Below the pieces are notes generated by a model. The model searched no databases. It was not told where the DNA came from and was given only the letters and a program-made list of their open reading frames with translations. This document shows positions 24,788 through 34,098 of a stretch of DNA of 64,000 bases, in pieces; position 1 is the first letter of the stretch; each line of letters starts with the position of its first letter. Both the position numbers and the translations under genes were made by a program. The DNA comes from Epilithonimonas bovis DSM 19482 (GTDB lineage Bacteria > Bacteroidota > Bacteroidia > Flavobacteriales > Weeksellaceae), in contig NZ_FTPU01000015.1 in assembly GCF_900108115.1 (NCBI RefSeq), positions 1 through 64,000 on the forward strand, in the 5' to 3' direction.

Positions 24788-27700
24788 GTGTCCAATATAA
24801 AAAAAATTCTGCTTACAATCTGTATTTTTTTCGCACTAACTACTGTTAATGCTCAGATTTTCAGCTGGAAAAACCCTAATATCCCGCAAGATTCTCTTAA
24901 AAAAGACAGTATCTTGATTTCTAAAATTAATCACGACTTTTTCACCAAAGACACGCTTGACTTCATCAAAAAACAGAATCGCATCGTTTATGATGAAGAA
25001 GTTTTGGTAAAAAATGACAAAAAAAGAATCCTGGGAGAACTCAACTCCAAAGGATCTATTATAAGAGGCATTACATTCGGTAACAATCAGGGATCCTCTG
25101 TCCAGAGTTCTATGGATATGCAGATCTCCGGCAAGCTGAGCCCGGATGTTTCTATCCTGGCTTCTATTTCGGACCATAATCTCCCCATTCAGGCAGATGG
25201 CTACACGCAGACCTTGCAGGAATTTGATAAAATCTACATCCAGCTGAATATCAAAAACCACAGCATTATAAGAGCCGGCCACCTGGACCTGAATGACGAA
25301 ACCACCTATTTCGGGCGCTATCAGAGGCGAAGCATGGGACTGCAATTTCTCACCAACTGGGAAAAGAACGGCAACAAAACTTCCGTTGATGTTTCCGGGG
25401 GCGTTGCAAGAAGTGAGTTTTTCCGGATGCGATTCCAGGGGATTGAAGGCAACCAGGGGCCTTACCGATTAACCGGCAAAAACGGAGAATTGTTTATCAC
25501 CATCATTTCTGGATCTGAGCAGGTCTACATAGACGGAATACTGATGAAACGCGGCGAGAATCAGGACTATACAATTAATTATAACACTGGTGAAATTACC
25601 TTCACAAGCTTCCGGCCGATTTATAAACAGAATTTTATCAATGTCTCTTACAATTACACCAACCGCAACTATACCAGATTCCTGATTACCGGAAGTATCA
25701 AACATAAGCGGGAAAAACTGAAAGCCGGATTTAGCTGGTTTATGGAGAATGATAACAAAAACGCGCCACTGTCACTTAACCTAAGTGATGATGACCGGCA
25801 GACTCTGGTGAGTGCCGGCAATAATCCCGATGCCATGTTTTCTCCATCGGGCGTGGAAACTGAGTACGATGTCAACAAAATCCTTTACAAAAGAATCTTT
25901 TCGGGAGATACTTACCATTATGAGTTCTCTATCGATCAGTCACAAAAACTATATCAGGTTTCTTTCACCTATTTTGGTACAGGAAAAGGCGATTACCAAT
26001 TGCAGCAGACCACCAATAACGGCCGGGTTTTCCAGTACGTTGGTACTGGTCTTGGCGATTATATGGCGGTGAGGAAACTGCCAGCACCGGAAAAATCCCA
26101 GGTGTACTCTGCCAATGTAGAATATGCGTTGGATAATGGTGTCATCGGGACAGACGTATCGATGAGTAACTATGATCTCAATACTTTTTCATCCAAGGAT
26201 AACCATCAGAACATCGGTTACGCAGCAAGGGTCTACGCTAACAAAACCTTCCGTAAAAATACATGGACTGGTACGCCAATGGTAGAATATCAGGTGATTC
26301 AGAAAAACTTCCATATTCTGGACCGCATCAATAATGTTGACTTCTGGCGCGATTTTAATTTGACTAATGAATTCAGCCAAATCACGCAGAACCGGTTTAT
26401 TTTTTCTTTCCTCAATGATTTTAACAAAACCTCATCCGTTAATTATAAAATCAATTACCTCGAAGAAAAAAACACTTATAAAGGGATTAAGAATGATTTG
26501 GATGCCGTCTGGAAAACTGGGAAATTCAATAATCTTGGGGCTGTTTCTTATCTTAATACCCAGTCAACAGATCTCAACACCAACTTTATCCGAGGTACGG
26601 TTTCATCTGAACTGTCCGGCAAAAAAGGCAGCTGGATGCTGGGCGGATCTATGGAGCACAATGAGAAAAAGTATAATGCCACACAGGCGATGGATCTGAG
26701 CAGTTATAGCTGGAAAGAAATTTTTGTTCAGAAAAAAGTAGCCGATTCTGCAAGGACAAAGTTGCTGACCAAACTTTATTTCCGAGGTAATGATTCGGTC
26801 TTGGACAATCGTCTCAAAAAGATGAATAACATCCTTGGGATCATGGCAGAAAGCCAGATTATCAAAAACGAGAAAACCCAATTATCTGCATTGGTGCATT
26901 ATAGAAAATTCTTTTACGAAACCCCAACCTTTGCCAACAATCAAAACCAGGATTTTGTTGTAGGAAACATGCTGTACAACCAGCAATTATTCAAAAACGG
27001 GATGCGCCTTCAGCTTTTTTATGAACTCGGGAACGGGCAGGAAGCGCAACGGGAGTTCCAGTACATCAAAGTGACCGACGGGCAGGGCATCTACAAATGG
27101 ACGGATTACAACAATGATGGCGTACAGCAATTAGATGAATTCGAAGTAGCAGAATATACGGATCTGGCACAATACATTCGGGTTTATACCAACAGCGTGA
27201 ACTATCTGGCATCTAACAAGAACAAACTGCAAGTCGCTTTGTTTGTGAATCCGTCTGTCATCATTAGCTCAGAAAATGCTTTTCTGAAACGCTGGAACTT
27301 CAACCTGTCGCTCCTTTCCCAGAATTCTTATCTCAAAGGTAGCCAGGTCCTGGTGTGGAATCCTTTTGCCAGACAAAGTGATCAGCTGCTCAGGACTCAG
27401 AATATCCTTGCATCAGCATTATTTACTTCTAATGACAAATCCGGGTGGAATGGCAGTTACCGCTACACCGATAATGACAATCTGGTGAATGCCAATTTCA
27501 GTAACGAAGCGCATGCTCAGAAATCCCATTTTATGAATGTAGGTTATTCTTTTACAAAAGCGTTCCGCGCGGATTGGGAAAACACAGTGCAAAATGTAAG
27601 CAACAGTTCCCAAGTGTATGAATCGCGCAATTACCTGTTGCAAAACTGGGAAACCAAACCAAAAGCCACTTATAAACTGACAGAAACTTTGCAAACTGAA

Positions 27701-28030
27701 TTATTCGGAGCGTTGCGCCAGAAAAAAAGGACCGATGGCGAAGAACTTTTGAAAACCTACGAGATATCGGGTACGCTACAATGGGAAAGGACAAAAACAT
27801 CTGTGCGCGCTCAATTTTCATTTATTAATAATCAATTTGACGGGAATAACTACAGCATTGTAGGAAATCAGATGCTGGAAGGCCTGAAACCCGGAAAAAA
27901 TCAAGTCTGGACGCTCTACATCCAACAGGCCATCAATTCGTTCATCCAACTCAATGTGAACTATGAAGGCCGGAATTCCGGCGACCGCACCATACACATT
28001 GGTAGCATGCAGGTGCGGGCAAGTTTTTAA
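24788..28030 (+). CDS. Large uncharacterised outer-membrane beta-barrel protein
   Basis: The 1080-residue protein has an N-terminal signal peptide ending NAQ (about 23). Periplasmic and beta-rich parts follow, with GSIIRGITFGNNQGSS, LPIQADGYTQTLQEFDKIYI and the strong ISGSEQVYIDGILMKRGENQ. The second half consists of amphipathic aromatic strands ending in F, as in outer-membrane barrels. The EF-hand-like DYNNDGVQQLDEFE near 775-790 could bind calcium. Similar proteins are, to my memory, widespread in Bacteroidota but unnamed. It starts at GTG 24788; AAAAGG directly precedes it, too close to be a normal ribosome site. Function is unknown. Confidence 0.75.
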   Translation: MSNIKKILLTICIFFALTTVNAQIFSWKNPNIPQDSLKKDSILISKINHDFFTKDTLDFIKKQNRIVYDEEVLVKNDKKRILGELNSKGSIIRGITFGNNQGSSVQSSMDMQISGKLSPDVSILASISDHNLPIQADGYTQTLQEFDKIYIQLNIKNHSIIRAGHLDLNDETTYFGRYQRRSMGLQFLTNWEKNGNKTSVDVSGGVARSEFFRMRFQGIEGNQGPYRLTGKNGELFITIISGSEQVYIDGILMKRGENQDYTINYNTGEITFTSFRPIYKQNFINVSYNYTNRNYTRFLITGSIKHKREKLKAGFSWFMENDNKNAPLSLNLSDDDRQTLVSAGNNPDAMFSPSGVETEYDVNKILYKRIFSGDTYHYEFSIDQSQKLYQVSFTYFGTGKGDYQLQQTTNNGRVFQYVGTGLGDYMAVRKLPAPEKSQVYSANVEYALDNGVIGTDVSMSNYDLNTFSSKDNHQNIGYAARVYANKTFRKNTWTGTPMVEYQVIQKNFHILDRINNVDFWRDFNLTNEFSQITQNRFIFSFLNDFNKTSSVNYKINYLEEKNTYKGIKNDLDAVWKTGKFNNLGAVSYLNTQSTDLNTNFIRGTVSSELSGKKGSWMLGGSMEHNEKKYNATQAMDLSSYSWKEIFVQKKVADSARTKLLTKLYFRGNDSVLDNRLKKMNNILGIMAESQIIKNEKTQLSALVHYRKFFYETPTFANNQNQDFVVGNMLYNQQLFKNGMRLQLFYELGNGQEAQREFQYIKVTDGQGIYKWTDYNNDGVQQLDEFEVAEYTDLAQYIRVYTNSVNYLASNKNKLQVALFVNPSVIISSENAFLKRWNFNLSLLSQNSYLKGSQVLVWNPFARQSDQLLRTQNILASALFTSNDKSGWNGSYRYTDNDNLVNANFSNEAHAQKSHFMNVGYSFTKAFRADWENTVQNVSNSSQVYESRNYLLQNWETKPKATYKLTETLQTELFGALRQKKRTDGEELLKTYEISGTLQWERTKTSVRAQFSFINNQFDGNNYSIVGNQMLEGLKPGKNQVWTLYIQQAINSFIQLNVNYEGRNSGDRTIHIGSMQVRASF

Positions 28031-28078
28031 GAAGGAGGATTGGAACGTTAAAACACGCTAAACTCTCCTGATCTAAAA

Positions 28079-28906
28079 CTACAACGCATTCCGGCTCCAC
28101 TCGCTCCAGCTTCCGACATACAAATTAGGGATTTCAAAACCGGCATAATCCAAAGCTAACAAAGAATGGCAGGCTGTTACGCCACTTCCGCAATGGAAGA
28201 TAATTTTGTCCCGATCATAGTTTTCAAACAAATCCGAATAAATTGTTTTAAGCAGTTCTGGAGATTTGAATAAACCGCTGTTATCTAGATTTTCAGAAAA
28301 AGGAATATTTTCTGCATTTGAGATATGTCCTGCGACCAGATCAATGGGCTCTGTAATACCCTGATAACGTTGCGACTCCCGCACATCTACAATTACAAAA
28401 TCAGGGTTTTGCGTGGCTAACTTTACCTCATCAATCCAAATTTGTGGCAATTGCCAATTTTGATAATCAGGAACATATTGAGTTTTGGGATAAGACTCAT
28501 TGCCAGAGCTTAAAGGATAACCCTGGCTTTCAGCATACTGCAAACCGCCGTCCAGGACCTGAACATTCTCATGCCCAACAGCCCGCAACATCCACCAAAA
28601 CCTTGCGGCGGCATTAGCGCCGTTTTTATCATCGTAGATCACAACATGAGAATCTCTGTCAATCCCTAATTCCCCTAAAGTTTTGATAAAATCTTGAAAA
28701 CCAGGAAGCGGATGCCGTCCACCATTTTTAGGATCATCAATGCTTGCCAGATCTGAATTCAGATCAACAAAAGCGGCATTTTTGAGATGTTTTTCAAGGT
28801 ATTTCTCTTTCGCATCTGGTCCGGTTCTGACATCGTAAAGCTTGAAATTTTTGATTTGAAATTTCCGAATAAGCTCATCCGGTCTAATAATTGGAATGAT
28901 TTTCAT
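28079..28906 (-). CDS. Sulfurtransferase with tandem rhodanese domains
   Basis: The 275-residue enzyme has two rhodanese domains, the first inactive (about 1-130) and the second carrying the catalytic loop CGSGVTA near residue 240. This loop and DVRESQRYQG are typical of 3-mercaptopyruvate or thiosulfate sulfurtransferases of the SseA type. It is cytoplasmic, with no signal peptide. The exact sulfur donor cannot be told from sequence. It is convergent with the large outer-membrane gene, with a 48-base gap. Confidence 0.92.
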   Translation of the reverse strand: MKIIPIIRPDELIRKFQIKNFKLYDVRTGPDAKEKYLEKHLKNAAFVDLNSDLASIDDPKNGGRHPLPGFQDFIKTLGELGIDRDSHVVIYDDKNGANAAARFWWMLRAVGHENVQVLDGGLQYAESQGYPLSSGNESYPKTQYVPDYQNWQLPQIWIDEVKLATQNPDFVIVDVRESQRYQGITEPIDLVAGHISNAENIPFSENLDNSGLFKSPELLKTIYSDLFENYDRDKIIFHCGSGVTACHSLLALDYAGFEIPNLYVGSWSEWSRNAL

Positions 28907-29071
28907 AAAAATTATATTGTTAGTTTAAAGAGGATTTTTTCAGCAACAGAAGTTAAAATTAAAATAAAACTTCAAAGTCACAAAGTATTTTCAAACTTAC
29001 ACCTTTCAAAGCAATGGCTTTGATACAAAAACCTTAATAACTGAAAATTTTACCCAGTTAGTTTATTTAAT

Positions 29072-29079
29072 TAGATTTG
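29072..29079 (+). promoter_or_regulatory. -7 element (TAGATTTG) upstream of tdh
   Basis: TAGATTTG at 29072-29079 matches TAnnTTTG, 19 bases before the ATG. A -33 TTG is not evident at the expected spacing, so support is moderate. Confidence 0.45.
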
Positions 29080-29098
29080 CGAATCAATAAACGTAAAA

Positions 29099-30067
29099 AT
29101 GGAGACACACACTGAAAAAATCCTGATCACGGGTGCTTTGGGACAGATTGGCACCGAACTTACCGCCAAGCTGGCAGAAATCTATGGTAAAGAAAATGTC
29201 ATCGCATCAGGTCTTGACAAATGGAAAGAAGGCATTACGGAAGCCGGGTATTATGAGAGACTGGATGTTACCAATTTCCAGGCTGTTACAGAGCTTATTA
29301 AAGAACATAATATTACAACAGTTTATCATCTTGCATCGCTGTTATCGGGTACTTCGGAAAAACAGCCGCTTTTTGCGTGGAAACTAAATCTGGAACCACT
29401 CATTCATCTTTGTGAACTGGCCAAAGAAGGTCTTATAAAAAAAATATTCTGGCCGAGTTCTATTGCGGTTTTCGGAAAAGGAATCCCGAAAGTAAATGTG
29501 GGCCAAGAGGTCGTTCTCAACCCTACTACAGTCTACGGAATATCCAAAATGGCAGGTGAAAAATGGTGTGAATACTATTTTGAAAAATACGGTGTTGATA
29601 TAAGAAGTATACGCTATCCTGGTTTGATTTCCTGGAAAGCACCAGCCGGAGGCGGCACTACAGATTATGCCGTAGAGATTTTTTATGAAGCGGTAGAAAA
29701 TGGTAAATACACCAGCTTTATCAGTGAAAATACGGCGATGCCAATGCTCTATATGGATGACGCCATTGATGCCACTATCAAGCTAATGACTGCGCCAAAA
29801 GAAGAGGTAAAAATCAGGTATTCTTACAACCTTGGAGGGATGAGTTTTACGCCGGCAGAACTGGCATCGGAGATCAAAAAAACGATACCGGATTTTGAGA
29901 TAAAATACGAGCCGGATTTCCGTCAGGCTATTGCAGATTCCTGGCCGGCAAGTATTGATGATTCGGCAGCAAAACAAGATTGGGGATTGAATTACCAGTT
30001 CGATATTTCATCAATGTCAATAGATATGATTAATAATCTAAAACACAAACTCAAGAGAGAAGAGTAA
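29099..30067 (+). CDS. tdh: SDR-type L-threonine 3-dehydrogenase
   Basis: The 322-residue NAD-dependent enzyme is of the short-chain/epimerase-like type found in flavobacteria, not the zinc type. The nucleotide motif GALGQIG is near residues 12-18, and the catalytic YGISK has Tyr and Lys near 145. GGGTTDYAVEIFYEAV and MPMLYMDDAIDATIKLM are typical of this family. It oxidises L-threonine to 2-amino-3-ketobutyrate. It starts at ATG 29099 and is a single-gene unit. Confidence 0.93.
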   Translation: METHTEKILITGALGQIGTELTAKLAEIYGKENVIASGLDKWKEGITEAGYYERLDVTNFQAVTELIKEHNITTVYHLASLLSGTSEKQPLFAWKLNLEPLIHLCELAKEGLIKKIFWPSSIAVFGKGIPKVNVGQEVVLNPTTVYGISKMAGEKWCEYYFEKYGVDIRSIRYPGLISWKAPAGGGTTDYAVEIFYEAVENGKYTSFISENTAMPMLYMDDAIDATIKLMTAPKEEVKIRYSYNLGGMSFTPAELASEIKKTIPDFEIKYEPDFRQAIADSWPASIDDSAAKQDWGLNYQFDISSMSIDMINNLKHKLKREE

Positions 30068-30147
30068 TTTAATAGAAACTTTAATTTAAATTATTTTTAA
30101 CAACTGATTTTTAAATAATTACAAAACAAATCTCAATACTACTTTAA

Positions 30148-30900
30148 GTGATTTTATTAACTTTTAACATAGCAATGCCTACTTATCAATATTCTGAAAA
30201 ACAAAATATTGACCAAGATCAATTGATAACAACTATCGAAAAAAAGTTAGTAGTTATACTTCAGAAACTGGAACTCAACGGATTCCTGGCAACCTTTTTT
30301 ATTGAGATTTCTTTGGTTAAGCTTTTGGAAAAACAGTTAAAAAATATCGTTTATGCCGGTCACGAAGTTGCATTTTTTAATGCTGATTCTGATACTGAAA
30401 CGATAGAAAAAACAAAGATTTTTGCTGAACAGTTTTTGCAAAAACCGATCCGTGGCCTAAGGCAAAAATACCACCAGATTGATTATCCGGAAATCAAAAA
30501 AATGAACTTTAGCTATGTCTCCAATATAGAAGAATCCAGCATCAATTTCTTATGGCGTAAACTGAGTAGCAAGACAGAGATCCATTACAAAAACGACCTG
30601 ACTATAATCCCGGAAAGCCAGTCTCCTTATTCGCAACTTCCTTTCAATGATTTTGTTTTTCAGGTTACTCCAATGCGGTATTACGAGAGTATGATCACAG
30701 AAAGCCTGAAGAGTAGCGAGTACGTCATGATATATACCAACATATGGCAATATATGACAGCAGAAGAACTACCCTATAAGCTCCCTTTTTACAAAAGACT
30801 CAACATTGGTACTAATACAGAAAAGCGGCTGGAAAAGCTCCTGCAATACATTGATGAAAGCGAAATTGCCGTATCCAGGATGAAGGACTATTTATTTTAA
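30148..30900 (+). CDS. Polysaccharide-deacetylase-like protein with degenerate active site
   Basis: The 250-residue protein has the layout of NodB-type deacetylases: an opening ILLTFNIAMPTYQY strand, ATFFIEI, an AGHEVAFFNAD segment, and PIRGLRQ near residue 100. The catalytic Asp and the metal-binding His residues (TFDD, H(S/T)xxH) are replaced by NI and FFNAD, so it may not be catalytic. GTG 30148 is the start, since the sequence LLTF at the N-terminus matches the family strand. There is no signal peptide. Assignment is to the fold, not to a substrate. Confidence 0.7.
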   Translation: MILLTFNIAMPTYQYSEKQNIDQDQLITTIEKKLVVILQKLELNGFLATFFIEISLVKLLEKQLKNIVYAGHEVAFFNADSDTETIEKTKIFAEQFLQKPIRGLRQKYHQIDYPEIKKMNFSYVSNIEESSINFLWRKLSSKTEIHYKNDLTIIPESQSPYSQLPFNDFVFQVTPMRYYESMITESLKSSEYVMIYTNIWQYMTAEELPYKLPFYKRLNIGTNTEKRLEKLLQYIDESEIAVSRMKDYLF

Positions 30901-30902
30901 AC

Positions 30903-30939
30903 AAAAAAAAAGCTTAGAAATTCTAAGCTTTTTTTTTGA
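30903..30939. terminator. Bidirectional terminator
   Basis: AAGCTTAG (30910-30917) pairs with CTAAGCTT (30923-30930), with long A and T tracts on both sides. It is shared by the deacetylase-like gene and the convergent phosphoesterase gene. Confidence 0.9.
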
Positions 30940-30954
30940 TTGATATCAGCAAAG

Positions 30955-32160
30955 TCAACTCAATTCAAATACTGTAATCTCTGGCAACACCCCTACTCTA
31001 CCCGGGTAGCCAATTACACCAAAGCCGCGGTTGACGTACAGATATTTCCCTTCGCTCTCATACAGATCTGCCCATTTAGGGTATTTATATTCGACCGGCG
31101 ACCAACGGAAATTTTTAAGATCTATACCAAACTGCATCCCGTGTGTATGCCCAGACAGTGTAAGCTGCACATTAGAAGGATGATGCTTAACAATCGCATC
31201 AAAATGTGACGGATCGTGCGACATCAGTATTTTTACCGCATCTACGGGAACACCTGCCGCTGCCTTATCGAGATCGCCAAATTGCGGAAACGGCGGAATA
31301 CCCCAGTTTTCCACACCAAGTATATACAGTTTTTCACCGTTTCTCTCGATGACCCGACTCTCATTTCTCAACATTTCAAAACCAGCTTTTTTTTCGTTTT
31401 CAATCAATCTTGGGATATTATTTTTCCGGTCATCCACAGATTTCCAAACTCCATATTCGCCATAATCATGATTACCAAGGACTGCCAATTTACCATCTCT
31501 GCTTTTAATTTGCGAAAACAAATCAATAAATGGTACAAACTCATCTGCATAATTGTTAACCATATCACCAGTGAAAAGGATCAGGTCTGCATCCTGATTA
31601 TTAATCAGATCAATGGCATGCTGCAGATGCTTTGGATTCTGGAAACTACCGCTGTGCACATCAGAGATCTGTACAATCTTGTAACCTTTGAAACTCTCTG
31701 GAAGATTTTTGAGTTTTAACCTGACAATTCTTGCCCTGTGCCGGTACTTGCCAAAGATAATACCATCCAAAAACATACCCGCCAAAACAGCACCCGAACC
31801 CAATCCTACAAGACTAATAAAACGACGTCTGGAAGGATAATGCGTCTCCTCTTTTGTTATGTACTGATACCCAAATCCCAAAAAGCGTACAACATCCTCC
31901 AATAAAAGAAAGACTGCGACCAATATCTTTGGCAGTACAAAGATTAGAATCACAGAGAAAACAATCTGTAACCTTAGGTAACTGTGCGAAGCTTTATTAA
32001 AGGTGATTACTGAATAAAAAAGAAACATGTACACCAAAACGGTTGGAATCCAGTAAATTAATTTAGAATTAAATGTATTAAAAGCTGTTTTAAAAGCCTG
32101 ATAAACATACAACTCAAGAAAAAGGAAAAGCACCAGAAGTGTAAGAATGGTTTTTTGCAT
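30955..32160 (-). CDS. Membrane-anchored metallophosphoesterase
   Basis: The 401-residue protein has several N-terminal membrane segments (about 5-25, 35-52, 68-95 and one near 118-138), then a calcineurin-like phosphoesterase domain. Metal-binding motifs are in order: QISDVH, FTGDMVN, LGNHDYG, MSHDPSHF and LSGHTHGMQFG. It resembles the YkuE-type family, whose members act on lipid-linked phosphates such as UDP-diacylglucosamine; the actual substrate here is unknown. The active site would face the side opposite the loop order implied by four helices, probably the periplasm. Confidence 0.9.
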   Translation of the reverse strand: MQKTILTLLVLFLFLELYVYQAFKTAFNTFNSKLIYWIPTVLVYMFLFYSVITFNKASHSYLRLQIVFSVILIFVLPKILVAVFLLLEDVVRFLGFGYQYITKEETHYPSRRRFISLVGLGSGAVLAGMFLDGIIFGKYRHRARIVRLKLKNLPESFKGYKIVQISDVHSGSFQNPKHLQHAIDLINNQDADLILFTGDMVNNYADEFVPFIDLFSQIKSRDGKLAVLGNHDYGEYGVWKSVDDRKNNIPRLIENEKKAGFEMLRNESRVIERNGEKLYILGVENWGIPPFPQFGDLDKAAAGVPVDAVKILMSHDPSHFDAIVKHHPSNVQLTLSGHTHGMQFGIDLKNFRWSPVEYKYPKWADLYESEGKYLYVNRGFGVIGYPGRVGVLPEITVFELS

Positions 32161-32176
32161 AATATTATAAAAAAGA

Positions 32177-32202
32177 AAAAGGAATTGTTATAAATTCCTT
32201 TT
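32177..32202 (-). terminator. Terminator after the KAS III-like gene
   Basis: AAAAGGAATT (32177-32186) pairs with AATTCCTTTT (32193-32202). It lies just beyond the minus-strand stop at 32248, before the phosphoesterase start. Confidence 0.65.
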
Positions 32203-32247
32203 ATGATAGAGACGTTTAAAAACTAATTTTACTCTGCATGTGAAGTA

Positions 32248-33327
32248 CTAAATTTTACCTTCGGGGAATTTGTAAACTACGCAATTAATATTCATCCCGG
32301 CTCCTACCGAAGTAAACAAAATATAAGAACCCGGTATAAACTGCTGTCCTTCTAACTTTCCTTTTCTTATTAAATCAAATAATGTAGGAACGGTTGCAAC
32401 AGACGAATTACCTAATTCCTGAATCGTCATTGGAGAAATAGAATGATCATATTCTCTTTGACCGTATAGCCTAAACAACCTGCCAATCATAGCATAATCC
32501 ATCTTGGCATTGGCCTGGTGAATTAAAATCTTGCTGATATCAGAAATATCAAGACCTGCTTTATCTATGGTTGCTTTGATCGCATCGGGAACGTTTTTAA
32601 GGGCATATTCGTAGATTTTACGCCCACGCATCCTGATGTACAGTCTTTTTTCATCAAAATCCGGATTCAGAGAAGGGCCATTTTCCAGATAGCAAAGCTC
32701 TTCACCATTATCACAAAGGGTGTTATCCGCCAAGACACCCACTGTGGTATCCTCTGTGGCTTTTACAACCACCGCACCAGCACCATCTGCAAAAATCATT
32801 TTGTTCCTGTCAAAAGGATCAGTAATCCTACTAAGAGTCTCACCACCTACAACCAGAACTGTTTTGGCTTTACCCGCTTTTATGAGGGTATCTGCCAGTA
32901 TAAGCGCTTCTACCCAACCTGGGCATCCAAAAATCATATCATAATTGATACAATCTCTTCTTTTGATACCCAATTTACCTTTGAGCCTGGCAGACATCGA
33001 AGGCATAAAATTCGGGATACCATTTACATCTACTTCACCAAAGTTGGTAGCATAGATAATATAATCAATCTCTTCTTTATCAATACCAGCATCTTCAATA
33101 GCTTCCACAGAAGCCCTGAGAGCCAAATCAGAATTACAATCTTCTGCATTGATATACCTTCGCCTTTCGATTTCTGTAATATCAACAAATTTTTGTACGA
33201 TTTCTTCTGTCGGTTTCTCGATCAACTCGTTATTATCATCATAAAAAACCGCATCCCTGAAATGAGAACCTTCTATAATGTTTTCCGGGATATAACTTCC
33301 GGAGCCAATGATTAGTGTATTAGGCAT
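32248..33327 (-). CDS. 3-oxoacyl-ACP synthase III-like (KAS III) protein
   Basis: The 359-residue protein is a thiolase-fold condensing enzyme. The triad is present: Cys135 in FGCPGW, His in LIHQANAK and Asn in LGNSSVAT. An extra N-terminal loop (about 20-40) makes it longer than standard FabH (about 320 residues), so it is probably a second KAS III-like enzyme rather than the main FabH. Possible roles are starting fatty-acid or pigment/aryl-polyene chains, but no such pathway genes are adjacent. A minus-strand TAATTTTG (33350-33357) is a possible -7 element. Confidence 0.9.
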   Translation of the reverse strand: MPNTLIIGSGSYIPENIIEGSHFRDAVFYDDNNELIEKPTEEIVQKFVDITEIERRRYINAEDCNSDLALRASVEAIEDAGIDKEEIDYIIYATNFGEVDVNGIPNFMPSMSARLKGKLGIKRRDCINYDMIFGCPGWVEALILADTLIKAGKAKTVLVVGGETLSRITDPFDRNKMIFADGAGAVVVKATEDTTVGVLADNTLCDNGEELCYLENGPSLNPDFDEKRLYIRMRGRKIYEYALKNVPDAIKATIDKAGLDISDISKILIHQANAKMDYAMIGRLFRLYGQREYDHSISPMTIQELGNSSVATVPTLFDLIRKGKLEGQQFIPGSYILFTSVGAGMNINCVVYKFPEGKI

Positions 33328-33473
33328 TGATATGAAAAAATTTTAACTGCAAAATTACATAAAAATTAATTGTCTGGATTTTTATTTTGATGATTTTCTT
33401 TACAAGAAAAGCAACATAAGGTTACAATTTGATAATTAAGCAGCAGCACATCAAAGTTTCTTTCAGAAATTTA

Positions 33474-33481
33474 TATTTTTG
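33474..33481 (+). promoter_or_regulatory. -7 element (TATTTTTG) directly before yigZ
   Basis: TATTTTTG at 33474-33481 is only 4 bases from the ATG at 33486, so a transcript from it would be leaderless or nearly so. No clear -33 TTG is visible at 19 bases. Confidence 0.4.
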
Positions 33482-33485
33482 AAAA

Positions 33486-34082
33486 ATGTTTGAATTCCAG
33501 ACCATCAGCAAGGCGATAGAAGATATTCTTCTAAAAGAAAAAGGCAGCAAATTCATTGGTTTTGCTTATCCCGTCAATTCCGAATCCGAAATAAAAGAAA
33601 AACTAAGCCATCTGAGAGCCCTTCACCCAAAAGCAACCCATCATTGCTACGCTTACAGATTGGGCCTTAATGGAGAAAACTACCGTGCCAATGATGACGG
33701 AGAACCATCAGGTAGTGCAGGATTACCAATTTACAATCAACTTTTAGCCCATCAGGTTACCAATGTTTTACTGGTTGTAATCAGATATTATGGCGGGACC
33801 AAATTAGGCGTTGGCGGCTTGGTAAAGACTTATAAAGAATCTGCAAAATATACGCTGGAGCAGGCGAAAATCATCACCAAAGAATTAGAATCCGGGTTAG
33901 AAGTACGTTTTAAATTTTCTCAACAGAATCTGATATTCACCCTGCTTAATAAATACGACGCCAAAATCATTGATTTTGATGCCAAAGAAATATGCGTTAT
34001 CAAAGCTCATATAAAGACTTCTAAAAAAGAAAGCATCTCCGACGAATTGTCTGAGATGCTCTTGGAATTTAATTTTTCATAA
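33486..34082 (+). CDS. yigZ: YigZ/IMPACT family protein
   Basis: The 198-residue protein is of the YigZ (UPF0029) family, related to eukaryotic IMPACT. Hallmarks are the N-terminal SKFIGFAYPV, ATHHCYAYRL, NDDGEPSGSAGLPI and VIRYYGGTKLGVGGLVKTY. The C-terminal DUF1949-like ferredoxin fold occupies about 135-198. The biological role is not settled; a link to the ribosome or translation control has been suggested. The start is ATG 33486. Confidence 0.94.
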   Translation: MFEFQTISKAIEDILLKEKGSKFIGFAYPVNSESEIKEKLSHLRALHPKATHHCYAYRLGLNGENYRANDDGEPSGSAGLPIYNQLLAHQVTNVLLVVIRYYGGTKLGVGGLVKTYKESAKYTLEQAKIITKELESGLEVRFKFSQQNLIFTLLNKYDAKIIDFDAKEICVIKAHIKTSKKESISDELSEMLLEFNFS

Positions 34083-34098
34083 CTTTTATTCCTATTTT

